Shown here: positions 9,753-19,153 of the stretch, one piece after another
Position numbering within the stretch: the stretch's first letter is position 1
Layout of the letters: every line of letters starts with the position of its first letter
Program-made: the position numbers and the translations under genes
Assembly (NCBI GenBank): GCA_963755155.1
Contig: CAVWIV010000004.1
Location: 310,001 to 374,000, forward strand
Source of the DNA: PALSA-612 sp963755155
Lineage (GTDB): Bacteria > Actinomycetota > Thermoleophilia > Gaiellales > Gaiellaceae
DNA length: 64,000 nt
Direction of reading: 5' to 3'
Notes under the pieces: generated by a model
Database searches by the model: none
Told to the model about the DNA's origin: nothing
What the model saw: only the letters and a program-made list of their open reading frames with translations

Positions 9753-10872
9753 TCACCCAAGCCGGACGAAGCCCGTGAGCAGCTCGCGCCAGCGCGGGCG
9801 CGAGCGCCTCGTACGGAGCACTCCTCGGCCGTCGCCCGTCCGGCTGCGGCCAGCCTCGCGAGCGTCTCGTCGGGGGCCTCCGCCACGTAGCCCGCCCAGT
9901 CGGCGACGGCGTTCGCGTCCTCGACCTCGACGAGATAGCCGTTGCGGGAGTGCTCGACGAGGTCTGCTGCCTGGCCGACCCGCGTCGTCACGAGCGGGAC
10001 GCCCGTCGCCATCGCCTCCAGCACCGCCTTCGGCCCGCCTTCGTCCCGCGACGTCACGAGGCAGACGTCGAGCGCGCGGTACGCCTTCGCGACGTCGTCC
10101 TGCCCGTGGAGCAGCACGTGGCGGAACGGCACATCCAGCCGCTCGAGGCCCTGCTTCACGTAGCCGCGGGCGGGGCCGGTGAGCAGGAGCCACAGGTCGG
10201 GCACGCGCCGGTGCAGCCGCTCGACCGCCGCGAGCAGCACGTCCGGCCCCTTGATGAGCTTCGGCTCGAGCCCTTCGTCCCAGCCGACGCCGTCCTTCTG
10301 GAACGAGCCGGCGACGAACGCGTCCTCCGGCAGCCCCAGCTTCGCTCGCGTCTGGGCGCGGTCTTCGGGCGTGCGGAGCCGGAAGCGCTCGAGGTCGATG
10401 CCGATCGGGATGCGGAACACCTTCTCGGCCGGCACGCCCGCGTCCAGCACGAGCTCCTCCATCGCGGCCGACGGCACCTGGATCCGGTCGAGCTCCGTCG
10501 TGCCTTGTCCGTACCGCCTCGTAGCACGTGTCGAACTCCGGCATGCCCGCCGTTCCCGGGGCGGCCGTGGAGGTACGCGACGCCCAGCCGGTTGCCCGCT
10601 CGTTCGAACGGCTGTCCGAGGAGCGCGAACTGGCTCGCGTGGAAGACGGACTGGTTGCGGACGCCCGAGACCCAGCTCTCGCGGCCGACCCGCGCTCCCA
10701 GCCGCGCCGCCACGCGCGCGATCTGGCGGGCGTCGTCGGCGATGGCCCAGTCGTTCCCGTCGCCGGCGACGAAGAGACGCGAGTGCGCGCGCCACGTCCT
10801 CGTCCGCGAGCCGATCGCGAAGCGGCGAACCGGCGCCGCGACCGGCCTCACGACGTCGCGCGGCGACCTCAC
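9753..10872 (-). CDS. Family 4 glycosyltransferase (several frameshifts)
   Basis: GTG at 10872 overlapping the preceding TGA. At least three shifts (near 10555, 10520 and 9820) break it. The pieces assemble into a GT4: RTWRAHSRLFVAGDGNDWAI and HASQFALLG at the N-terminus, then DRIQVPSAAMEELVLDAG, RIPIGIDLERF and VAGSFQKDGVGWDEG. The donor half has LWLLLTGPARGYVK and SRDEGGPKAVLEAMATGVPLV, with the natural C-terminus ELLTGFVRLG at 9753. The reconstructed protein is about 370 residues. Because all pieces keep strong family signatures, sequencing indels are more likely than gene decay. Confidence 0.78.
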
Positions 10873-11882
10873 CGGCGCAGCACCTCGAGGTAGCGGTCGG
10901 CGGTCTCGGCGAGCGACGGGACGCGGATCGCGGCCTGGAGCTCTTCCCAGCGCTCGACGAGCTCGTCGAGCCGCGCCGCGGCGTCCTCCGCGTCCTCGAA
11001 CGCCAGCCCGCCGTCGCCGACGACCTCGCGGTTCGAGCCGCTGTCGACGTAGAGGGCCGGGAGTCCGCAGGCGAGCGCCTCCAGCAACGAGTTCGAGCAG
11101 GCCTCGTTGAGGCTCGCGAAGACGAAGACATGATGCTCGCGGAGCAGCCGCGCGACCTCGTCCGAAGGCACGGGCGGAATCATGCGGGCGCGCTCGAACG
11201 GCACGGACGAGCGGCCGACGAACGTCAGCGAGAAGCGTGCGGGATCGAGGCGGCGCTCGAGGTCGGCGATGACGTCGGCGCCCTTGCGCGGGTTGTCGGA
11301 CCAGCTCGTCGTGATCAGGCGGACCGGCTCGCCGGCGCCGAGCGCAACGCGTCCCTCCGCATTGAAGACCGCCGGGTCGGGCGCGTTCGGGATGACGACA
11401 GGCTCGCGCAGCTCGAGGCCGAGCTCCCGGTGCTTGTCGAGGCTGTAGCGCGACTGGAACACCGTCGCGTCGGCGTACACGCGGTTGAGGTCGGCGATGT
11501 GCCGGTCGGTGCCGTCGTCGAAGCCGCGGTAGACGCCGATCGGCCCGTCGACCCGATGCACCATGCGGCTGCCCGCGCGGGCAAAGCGTCCGAGGCGCCG
11601 GTCGTCGAAGTTGAACGAGTTGAAGAGGCACACGGGCGTCCCGCCGGAGATCCGGTTGACCTCGACGTCGAGCCCGCGACGGCGGAGCTCACCCACGAGC
11701 CCGGCGAGAAACTGGTTCCCGCCACCCGACGGCGGCGGCGCGAACTCGTGGAAGACGGCGAGATCGGCGCGACCCCGGCGCGACGCGAGCCGCGTCGCCT
11801 CCGTGCCCGCCGCCCGCCGCAGGGCGCGCCAGCCGCTGCGGGCGTGGACGTACGCGGCGCGTGGTGCCGTGCGGAGATTCAC
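10869..11882 (-). CDS. Family 4 glycosyltransferase, intact
   Basis: 337 residues from the GTG at 11882 (VNLRTAPRAAYV). An upstream in-frame start at 11981 would run through the divergent promoter region and into the plus-strand gene, so it was rejected. It is one of the few uninterrupted glycosyltransferases here. It has AVFHEFAPPPSGGGNQFLAG, VNRISGGTPVCLFNSFNFD and HRVDGPIGVYRG at the acceptor side. The donor side has VVIPNAPDPAVF, LITTSWSDNPRKGADVI, LTFVGRSSVPF and SLNEACSNSLLEALACGLPALY. Its start is 27 bp from the divergent dioxygenase-like gene at 11909. Donor and acceptor are unknown. Confidence 0.85.
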   Translation of the reverse strand: MNLRTAPRAAYVHARSGWRALRRAAGTEATRLASRRGRADLAVFHEFAPPPSGGGNQFLAGLVGELRRRGLDVEVNRISGGTPVCLFNSFNFDDRRLGRFARAGSRMVHRVDGPIGVYRGFDDGTDRHIADLNRVYADATVFQSRYSLDKHRELGLELREPVVIPNAPDPAVFNAEGRVALGAGEPVRLITTSWSDNPRKGADVIADLERRLDPARFSLTFVGRSSVPFERARMIPPVPSDEVARLLREHHVFVFASLNEACSNSLLEALACGLPALYVDSGSNREVVGDGGLAFEDAEDAAARLDELVERWEELQAAIRVPSLAETADRYLEVLRR

Positions 11883-11908
11883 GCGGGGAATGCTAGGTTC
11901 GAGCGTCG

Positions 11909-12880
11909 ATGCACCGCCAGCGAACGAAACTCGTCCCACGCACAGAGCGAGTTGTGAAGAAGATCGGGCGCGGCGATCCACTCGTCCGCACCGCCAAGCA
12001 GCTGCAATTCCGCGGGATCATCACGACATACAAGATCCACGACCGGCTGCTCGGCAACAGGACGGCGCGGCGGCGATACGAGGCAGGAGCCACCGCAGCT
12101 CGACGACGTGCAGCGGCGCGTCCTGGAGGACCTCGAGCAGCGCGACTACGCCATCGTCCCCTTCGCCGACCTCCTGCGGCACCGAGGCGCTGACCGCCGT
12201 CGAAGCCGACGGGGCGGCCTTCGTCGAGGAGGCGGAGCGCTCGGACGCACGGGATATGACGAAGGACTACCTCATTCGCCGGTATGCGCCGGGCGCAGAG
12301 ATCACGCCGGGCTCGCCATGGGTCTCCGCGTGCCTCTCCGACCGGATGCTCGGCCTCGCGAACGCGTACCTCCAATGTGGTCGAAGCTCGAGTACGTCGA
12401 CTTCTGGTACTCGGTGCCCGTCGAGACCGACTCCGGCCGCATCCAGTCGCAGCGCTGGCATCGCGACTTCGACGACAGGCATCTGCTGAAGGCGTTCCTC
12501 TACCTCGTGGACGTCGACGAGCACACCGGCCCGTTCGAGTTCGTCGCCGGCAGCGCCCGGGGACGAACGGCGGCCGACTTCTACCCGTGGTACCGCGGGA
12601 GCCCTGCCTACCCGCCGGACCGGGAGTTCGACGCGGCACGTCGACGCGGCGGACATACAGACGTTCACGGCGTCTGCCGGAACGCTCATCCTCTGCAACA
12701 CGAGCGGCTTTCACCGGGGCGGGTTCGCGACCGCGAAGCCGCGCGTGCTCGCGACGGCTACGTACTGCTCGCCCGCATCGCTCGCCTCGCTGACGGAGCG
12801 CAACTACCGGCTGCCGAAAGGTTCCGAGAAGTCGCTCTCCGCGTCAACAGCGCTACGCAGTGCGTCAGCTCAGTCTCCCG
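11909..12880 (+). CDS. Phytanoyl-CoA dioxygenase-like Fe(II)/2OG oxygenase (frameshifted; 3' end uncertain)
   Basis: ATG at 11909. Four or more frameshifts (near 12090, 12175, 12375 and 12640) break the frame, but the family is clear. FWYSVPVETD is followed by QRWHRDFDD, which holds the His-x-Asp iron ligands, then LKAFLYLVDVDEHTGPFEFVAGS and, after a shift, the distal iron His in CNTSGFHRGG. PhyH enzymes hydroxylate substrates with Fe(II), O2 and 2-oxoglutarate. Inside a polysaccharide locus it may modify a sugar, lipid carrier or acyl decoration (inference). No clean stop follows LTERNYRLPKG, so the end near 12880 is an estimate; it overlaps the minus-strand gene tail-to-tail. Confidence 0.75.
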
Positions 12881-13672
12881 GAGGCCCTGGACGGCCTCGA
12901 CGCGGTCGCCGGCACGCGTCTCCTCGAGGAGAGCAGCGTTCGGGCGTGTGTCCTTTCGTGTCTCGTGCCAGAGGTGGAGGAGCGTTCCCTGCGGCCCCGG
13001 CCAGCCGCAGCGCAGCCCCAGGCGGTGCAGCCGAACGGCGAGGTCGACGTCCTCCTCGCCCCACTGCTCGTACCGCAGGTCGAAGCCGTTGACACGCTCG
13101 AAGTCGTTGCGCGAGACGCCGAGCAGGACGCCGTAGCGGTTGCCGTGCGGGACGAACTCGGGCAGGCCGTCGCGCCCAGGCCGACGGCGGTCGCGTGAGG
13201 TGAGCGCGGCGAGGGGCCCGGCGTGCGACCGCTCGCGCAGCCAGCGCGCGAGCGACCAGCGCTGCACCGGCAGCCGCTCGCGAAGGACGCGCTCCGAGAG
13301 CGTGCGGTCGAGCTCGAGACGCTTGCCGGCGACGAACCAGCCCGCGACAGCGCTCTTCCTCATGGCAGCGACGAACCCGCGTCGCGGCACGGCGTCGCCG
13401 TCGATCATGACGAGGAAGTCGCCCGCCGCCGCCTGGACGCCGAGGTTCTTCACGCGGGCCAGGCGAAAGCCGTCGTCCTCCTGGCGGACGTGGCGCAGGC
13501 GTCCGCCGAGCTCTTGCTGCCAGCGCGAGACGACGGCCGCGGTCTCCGGCCCCGACCCGTCGTCCGCGACGACGACCTCGAACCCCGTGTCCGTCTGCTC
13601 CGAGAGCCCGAACAGCACCGCGTCGAGCGCCTCGGGCCACTCGTAGGTCGAGACGACGATGCTGAGCGTCAT
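12758..13672 (-). CDS. Family 2 glycosyltransferase with GT7-type C-terminal domain
   Basis: ATG at 13672 overlaps the upstream TGA (ATGA). The N-terminal GT2 core has LSIVVSTYEWPEALDAVL, VVADDGSG, FRLARVKNLGVQAA and VMIDGDAVPRRGF. The C-terminal part carries the galactosyltransferase-like segment VSRNDFERVNGFDLRYEQWG followed by EEDVDLAVRLHRLG, the Glyco_transf_7C signature, then LLHLWHET. The last about 35 codons before the stop at 12758 read antisense of the opposite gene and look non-native. An indel near 12860 may have removed an earlier stop, so the true end may be near 12865. Such GT2/7C proteins transfer hexoses during capsule or O-antigen-like synthesis. Confidence 0.8.
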   Translation of the reverse strand: MTLSIVVSTYEWPEALDAVLFGLSEQTDTGFEVVVADDGSGPETAAVVSRWQQELGGRLRHVRQEDDGFRLARVKNLGVQAAAGDFLVMIDGDAVPRRGFVAAMRKSAVAGWFVAGKRLELDRTLSERVLRERLPVQRWSLARWLRERSHAGPLAALTSRDRRRPGRDGLPEFVPHGNRYGVLLGVSRNDFERVNGFDLRYEQWGEEDVDLAVRLHRLGLRCGWPGPQGTLLHLWHETRKDTRPNAALLEETRAGDRVEAVQGLRETELTHCVALLTRRATSRNLSAAGSCAPSARRAMRASST

Positions 13673-14461
13673 GGGAAGAACGGCCCGGCGTCCTTCGTCA
13701 CGAGCTCGCCCTGCCGGTACTTCTCGTCCTTCCAGGGCGACGCCGGCGGCGTCCGGCGCAGCCGGTCGACGAGCGACGGTCAGCCGCGTCCGGCGCTTGC
13801 CGCCGAGCTCGATCGGGCTCAGCCGTCCGTGGCCGGCGGCTGCGGGCGAATCGAGGCTCGACCGGCGCAGGAAGCACACGTGGAGACAGCGCAGCGGGCT
13901 CTCCTCCCACGCGTGCTGCTCGCTGAGCACGCCGATCGACTCACGGTCGTAGCCGGGCCGGAACGCGATCTCGCCGTCGTGCATGTACTGCCGGTAGGCC
14001 TTCGTCCAGGAGTCGATGGCCGCGAAGTTGAAGAGCTTCGTGATCGAGCGCGAGGGCGGCGACAGGTAGCCGGTAGCCGTGCCGCCGTCGCGGTCGAGCT
14101 CCGTGACGTTGAGGACGTTGGACTTCAGGCTGAAGTGCTCGCGGTGCGCGCCGGCGAGCAGGTCGGCGCGGAAGCGCTCGAGCCCGACCGGGTCGTAGAG
14201 CTCGTCGCCGTCGACGCCGAACACCCACGTGTCCGTTCCGGCGTACCCCTCGACGAGCGCGTGCGAGTCGCCCGTGGAGCGCACGCGCACCGCGTCCACA
14301 TGAGGCAGCTCGCCCGCAACACGCTGCACGGCCTCCCACGTCCCGTCCGTCGACATGTGGTCGGCGACGTGCAACCGGTCGCAGAAGCCGGCGGCGTTGC
14401 GCAACGCTTGCTCGACGAACTCGTCCTCGTTGTGGACGAGCATGACGCCGACGATCTGCAT
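13669..14461 (-). CDS. Family 2 glycosyltransferase-like protein (one frameshift)
   Basis: ATG at 14461 (MQIVGVMLVHNEDEFVEQA), 12 bp after the ABC ATPase stop. It shows HVADHMSTDGTWEAVQ, VFGVDGDELYDP (the metal-binding acidic cluster), HFSLKSNVLNVTELD and RLHVCFLRRSS-like downstream sequence. This fits the GT2 subgroup with a very short core often found in LPS clusters. One extra base near 13785 changes the frame. The corrected tail reads SLVDRLRRTPPASPWKDEKY and stops at 13669, overlapping the next start. The total is about 263 residues. Confidence 0.75.
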
Positions 14462-14473
14462 CTGCCAGAGCGG

Positions 14474-15752
14474 CTAGCGCCGCTCGGTCGTCCACTCGAG
14501 CATCGGCCGTACCGGCCCGCGGAGGTGGCCGGGATAGCGGCCCTTCGACGAGTCGCCCTCACCGGGGTCGTGGACGTGGAAGGACACGGCCTCGCGCATC
14601 GCGGTGTGATGGCGGAGCTTGTACATGCCGGCCTTCGCACCGACGCTGACCACGCCGACGTCCACGGTGTACAGGCCCTCGTTGAGGTAGTTGCCGGGTA
14701 TCCACGCCGTGGACGTGTAGTCCCCGGGGGCCGCGGCATCGTCCCAGGCGTCGGTGGTGTCGAGAGCGTTGAACGCCGTGTCTCCCTCGCGGTCGTAGAC
14801 CTTGATCTTCGGAAACAGCGCGACGTCGTCGCTGAGGACGGTGAACGTGATCTCGATGCCGGCCGGCTGCGCGCACGTCGACGCTGTCGGCCAGCTCGCC
14901 GTGCTCGTCGACGACGCGAACCTCCCGCAGCCTCGCATGCTCGTTGCCCGGTGCGGTCTCGAGATCGGGCCAGGTCCGCCTCGACGGCGTGCCGCTGACG
15001 GACTGGAGGTAGTAGGCGACGACCTCGTCGCTCGACCCGTCGCGGACGATCTCGCCGCCGTCGAGCAGGATCGCCCGGTCGCAGAGCCGCGCGAGCGTCT
15101 GCATCTGGTGCGAGACGAAGACGACCGTGCGCCCGGAGCTCGAGAACTCCTCCATCCGCCCGAGGCAGCGCTTCTGGAACTCGGCGTCGCCGACGGAGAG
15201 CACCTCGTCCACGAGCAGGATCTCGGGATCGAGGTGGGCCGCCACCGAGAACGCGAGCCGCACGTACATCCCGCTCGAATACCGCTTGACCGGCGTGTCC
15301 ATGAACGTCGACACGCCGGCGAAGTCGATGATCTCGGGCAGCTTGCGCGTGATCTCGCGGCGTCTCATGCCGAGGATCGCGCCGTTCAAGTAGATGTTCT
15401 CGCGGCCGGTCAGCTCCGGGTGAAAGCCGGTCCCGACCTCGAGCAGGCTGCCGACGCGGCCGTGGATGAGGGCCTGGCCGGACGTCGGCGTCGTGATCCG
15501 GGTCAGCAGCTTCAGGAGCGTCGACTTCCCCGCGCCGTTGCGACCGATGACGCCGAGGACCTCTCCCTGCTCGACCTCGAAGCTCACGTCCTTGAGCGCC
15601 CAGATCTCCTCGTACGACTGCTTATGCTCCTTTCCGGTGACTCGGCGGCCGGCGTGCGCGAGCGACTCTCGCAGCGTCCCGTAGCCCGACTGGAGCTGGC
15701 CGATGCGGTAGCTCTTCGAGAGCCTGTCGACCATGATCGTCGCCGTCGACAT
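14474..15752 (-). CDS. Wzt-like polysaccharide ABC exporter ATPase with C-terminal glycan-binding domain
   Basis: ATG at 15752, overlapping the permease stop as TGATG. The ATPase half has Walker A GRNGAGKST, a Q-loop region with VGTGFHPELTGRENIYLNG, signature YSSGMYVRL, Walker B ILLVDEVLSVGD and the H-loop VSHQMQ. The C-terminal about 140 residues (EITFTVLSDDVALFPKI, GLYTVDVGVVS, VSFHVHDPGEG) form the beta-sandwich that recognises the terminal modification of the polysaccharide in Wzt proteins of O9a-type export. A frameshift near 14880 separates the two halves. Together with the Wzm-like permease it exports the finished glycan across the membrane; the C-domain implies chain-end-dependent export (family knowledge). 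Confidence 0.88.
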
Positions 15753-16630
15753 CAGATCGTGTCCGCGAACCGCGGCTCGGCGTGTCGGAAGAAGGCGAGC
15801 CCTGCCATCAGGAAGGTGACGGCCATGATGACGCCGACCACGACGACGCTCGCGCTCGGAGGCGACGCGCCGAGCAGCGACCAGCGGAGGCCGGTGATGA
15901 CCGCGGTCATCGGGTTGAACGAGAGCAGCCACTGGTACTTATCCTCCAGCGCGTTCACTGGGTAGATGACGGGCGAGAGGTACATCCAGATGTTGATCAC
16001 GAACGGAATCGCGTACGGCACGTCGCGGTAACGGACGTGCGCGACCGTGAAGAGGAGGCCGACGCCGAGTGCTGTGACCGCGGCGAGCAGCAGGAAGAGT
16101 GGGGCGACCAGGGCTTCGATTCCAATCGGGATGTCGAACCAGAGGATCATCGCGACGAGCACCGGAAACGCCACGAGGAAGTCGACGAGCGGCGTCGTTA
16201 TCGAGCTGAGCGGCAGCAGCAGGCGGGGGAAGTAGACCCGCGTCACGAGCGAGCGGTTGCCCACGATGCTCCCGCTCGCGCCGCTCAGCGACGTCGCGAA
16301 GTACGTCCACGGCAGGACGCCCGCGAGCACGAAGACGGGGTATGGCAGCCCGTCCGACGGGAAGTCCGCGAAGCGGCCGAAGATGAGCGTGAAGATGACG
16401 GTCGTCAGCAGCGGCTGCAGCACGACCCAGAAGACGCCGATGAACGTCTGCTTGTAGCGCACCTTGATGTCGCGCCAGACGAAGGTCAGCGCGAGCTCGC
16501 GGAAGCGCCACAACTCGCGCAGCTCGAGATGCGGCATGCGCGTGGCAGGCCGGATCGTCGTGATGCGCGCGTCCCGCACGAGCTCCTCGGCGCTCGTGTT
16601 CTCGGGCGCCGTTTTTTCGAGGACGCTCAC
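15752..16630 (-). CDS. Wzm-like ABC-2 type polysaccharide export permease
   Basis: 292 residues, intact. After a polar N-terminus (residues 1-50) with FVWRDIKVRYKQT, the typical ABC-2 amphipathic entry, there are six hydrophobic segments: LLTTVIFTLIFG, VFVLAGVLPWTYFA, VDFLVAFPVLVAMILW, LFLLLAAVTALGVGLLF, IPFVINIWMYLSPVIY and VVVVGVIMAVTFLMAGLAFF. The SLSGASGSIVGN loop and the PVIYP motif are characteristic of polysaccharide/polyol-phosphate exporters. It pairs with the ATPase immediately downstream (TGATG overlap). It is preceded by a GT4 whose start region it overlaps by 4 bp. Confidence 0.9.
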   Translation of the reverse strand: MSVLEKTAPENTSAEELVRDARITTIRPATRMPHLELRELWRFRELALTFVWRDIKVRYKQTFIGVFWVVLQPLLTTVIFTLIFGRFADFPSDGLPYPVFVLAGVLPWTYFATSLSGASGSIVGNRSLVTRVYFPRLLLPLSSITTPLVDFLVAFPVLVAMILWFDIPIGIEALVAPLFLLLAAVTALGVGLLFTVAHVRYRDVPYAIPFVINIWMYLSPVIYPVNALEDKYQWLLSFNPMTAVITGLRWSLLGASPPSASVVVVGVIMAVTFLMAGLAFFRHAEPRFADTI

Positions 16631-17748
16631 GATTCCAAGGCTACCGAGCGGGCGTGAAGATTCAGTGCGCTTGCGATCTTGTCCGCGTAGGCCGGAATCG
16701 CGAACTCGTTGCGGAACCGCTCGCGGCCGGCCGTGGCGAGACGCTCGCAGAGCTGCGCGTCGTCCCGCACGCGCTCGAGCGCGTCCCTGAGCGCGACCGC
16801 GTCGCCCTCGGGGACGAGGATTCCAGCGGGGCCCATGATGTCGGCGATGCCGCCGCTGTCCGACGCGACGATCGGGAGGCCCATCGCGAGCCCGTCGACG
16901 AGCGTGCTCGCGGACTGCTCCTTCCAGCGCGGAGTCGTCAGCGACGGCACCGCGAGGCAGTCGAGCGCAGAGTAGAACGACCAGAGCTCGTCCTTCGGCA
17001 GGAGGCCGAGGTAGTGGACGCTGTCGTTCTCCGCCGCGAGCGCCTCGAGCTCGGCTCGCTGCGGGCCGTCGCCGGCGAGGACCAGCCTGGCGTCTGCCGG
17101 CAGCGCGTCAATGAGCACCCGCCAGCCCTTGGCCTCGATCAGCCTGCCGGCGAAGCCGACCGTGAAGCCGTCGCTCGCGAAGGGCAGCGGCATCGCGGCG
17201 ACCTCGCTCTCGGGCTCGAGCCCGCCCGCCACGAGCGTCGACGCGGGCACCGTGAACGGCATGCCTGCGTCGCGAATCCCCTCGAGCGACGGCTGGGCGA
17301 CCGTCATGAGGTGGTCGAGCCGCGGCCAGAGGAGGCGGCGAGCGGCGCGCTCGGCGGCACGGGCTGAACGCGGAAAGATGTTCTCGCAGACGGCCGTGAC
17401 GATGCGCGGGCGGCTGCGGAAGCGGTAGAGCGCGAGCATCTCCAGCAGGAACGGGTCGATCGGCTCCTCCTGTACCCAGATCACGTCGGGACCGATGTCG
17501 CGCAGTTGCGCGGCGATCCACCGAAGGCGTTCCACGCGCGAGCCCGGCGGCACGTGCCGAACCTCGATCGGCAGCTCGGAGGTGGCCTCAGCCGTCCCAT
17601 GGGCCTGATGGACCGTCGGCAGGTCGGCGGGCGGGGCGGCGGCGAGCACGATCGCGCGGACGTCGTAGCGCCTGACGATCTCCTCGAGCGCAAGCCAGTG
17701 CACCGGGTAGAACGCGAGGCGGCTGTAGAGGACGAGCGTCTGCGTCAC
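16627..17748 (-). CDS. Family 4 glycosyltransferase, intact
   Basis: 373 residues from the GTG at 17748, overlapping the upstream stop. The N-terminal half has LVLYSRLAFYPVHWLALEEI, VIWVQEEPIDPFLLEML and TAVCENIFPRSARAAE. The donor half has TVGFAGRLIEAKGWRVLID, LVLAGDGPQR, HYLGLLPKDELW and EQSASTLVDGLAMGLPIVAS with a final GPAGILVPEGD. This is the full set of GT4 signatures in a single uninterrupted frame. It lies directly upstream of the ABC exporter permease (4-bp overlap), so it is an early gene of the minus-strand operon and could act near the reducing end or the chain cap (inference). Confidence 0.87.
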   Translation of the reverse strand: MTQTLVLYSRLAFYPVHWLALEEIVRRYDVRAIVLAAAPPADLPTVHQAHGTAEATSELPIEVRHVPPGSRVERLRWIAAQLRDIGPDVIWVQEEPIDPFLLEMLALYRFRSRPRIVTAVCENIFPRSARAAERAARRLLWPRLDHLMTVAQPSLEGIRDAGMPFTVPASTLVAGGLEPESEVAAMPLPFASDGFTVGFAGRLIEAKGWRVLIDALPADARLVLAGDGPQRAELEALAAENDSVHYLGLLPKDELWSFYSALDCLAVPSLTTPRWKEQSASTLVDGLAMGLPIVASDSGGIADIMGPAGILVPEGDAVALRDALERVRDDAQLCERLATAGRERFRNEFAIPAYADKIASALNLHARSVALES

Positions 17749-19098
17749 TTCAACTGCGAGACGATGGCGCCAACGACTCGCCCTCCCGCCTTCCCGTCCA
17801 CCTCGCCGACGACCTCGCGCGAGATCCTCGCCCGCTCGGCGGAGAGCTCGTCGGGCCGTTCGAGCGCACGCTCGATCCCCGCCAGGAGCTCGTCGAAGTC
17901 GTGGGCCCGCAGGAACGCCGCCGAATCCGCGAGCTGCCGGTAGTGGTCGCCGCCGAGGTTCCGCTCCGCCCAGCTCTCCCCCGCGGGCGCGCCCTCGTCG
18001 AAGAGCACGCAGACGGCGGGACGGTCGTTGACGAGCGCCTCCAGGAGGATCGTGCCCGCGTTCGAGACAACGACGTCGGCGTGCTGGAGCAAGGTCGCCA
18101 GGTCTTCGAGATCCGTGTAGCTCGGGTTCTGCACGGCCACGCCGGGGACACTGCTCGCAGCGACGTAGCGCTCCGGCGCCCTGCTGTCGCGCGGATGCGG
18201 GCGGAAGAGGAGCGAGCAGCGCTCGTGCCGGCCGCCGCCCTGCCAGCTCGCGACGAGGCGCTCGACGAGGTTCCCTTCGTACGGCGCGTTGTGCGGCGTG
18301 TTCCCCGCGAAGAGCACGAGCGGCTTGTTCGGGTCGAGGTCGTATCGGCGGAGGAGCTCCGCGAAGGCCTGCCTTAGGCCGTTGCCGGTGGTAGACGTCG
18401 GTCTGCGGCCAGCCCGTCACGGCGATCCGCGCCGGGTCGATGCCGTGGTAGCGCACGAGGTCGGTTCGCATGATCTCGTTCTGGACGACGTAGAGGTCGA
18501 GATGCGGCGAGACGGCGCCCTTGCCGACCGTGTGGTCCCACGAGGCCACGTAGCCCGCGACGGGCACGCCGAGGCGGCGCGCAGCGGCGAGATACGGCAT
18601 GGAGACGTGCGACTGGAGGTTCGTCACCACGAGCCCGTCGCACCCGGCGCGCATCGCCTCCAGCAGCGGCGCCGGCACGTACCGCCGGCCGGAGAAGAGC
18701 CACGCCGACAGCGCACGGTCGACGGCGTCCCAGCGCGGCAGATGGCCCGCGCGGTCGATGTCGAGAAACGCGATCGGGTGGCCGTGCTCCCAGCGTCCTT
18801 CGTTGAAGCCGTGGCGAAGGCTCGTGCGGACGGCGACCGTGTGGAACCCGACGTGGTCGTCGAGGAAGATGTCCGCCCGGCGCACGATCCGCTCGCCGAG
18901 CGGCACGCGCAGGTGGGGTAGGTCGGCCGACTCGACGATCTCGAGGCCCTCGAGCTGCGGGCGCCAGGGATCGATGTGCTTGTGGTGCAGGGGAAAAAGC
19001 GCCGTGATCCGGTCGTCGAACGCCTTCCGCAAGCCGGAGACGATGCCGCAGTCGAAGAAGACGCGGTTGGGAAGGGGGTCGACGAAGACGAGCCAGAT
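17745..19098 (-). CDS. GT-B-fold transferase/epimerase-like capsule protein (one frameshift)
   Basis: GTG at 19098 (VIWLVFVDPLPNRVFFDCG), the first gene of the minus-strand polysaccharide operon. About 450 residues after correcting a shift near 18390. The N-terminal half has HTVAVRTSLRHGFNEGRWE, NLQSHVSMPYLAAARRLGVP and ASWDHTVGKG, followed by VTGWPQTDVYHR. The C-terminal half has VLFAGNTPHNAPYE, LLFRPHPRDSRAPE and HADVVVSNAGTILLEALVNDRP. This resembles CDP-glycerol glycerophosphotransferase-like and UDP-GlcNAc 2-epimerase-like GT-B proteins of capsule loci. An exact reaction cannot be assigned. Transcription of the operon likely starts in the 55-bp gap facing 19154. Confidence 0.65.
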
Positions 19099-19153
19099 CA
19101 CGCGCCGAAGGCTAGCCCTCAACTACGCCGTCGCTCCGGCCGATAGGTGGCAA

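Noticed and set aside
13223..14998. Long plus-strand open frame opposite two glycosyltransferases and the ABC ATPase
   Set aside because: The three minus-strand genes have clear family motifs; the frame is a codon-usage shadow.
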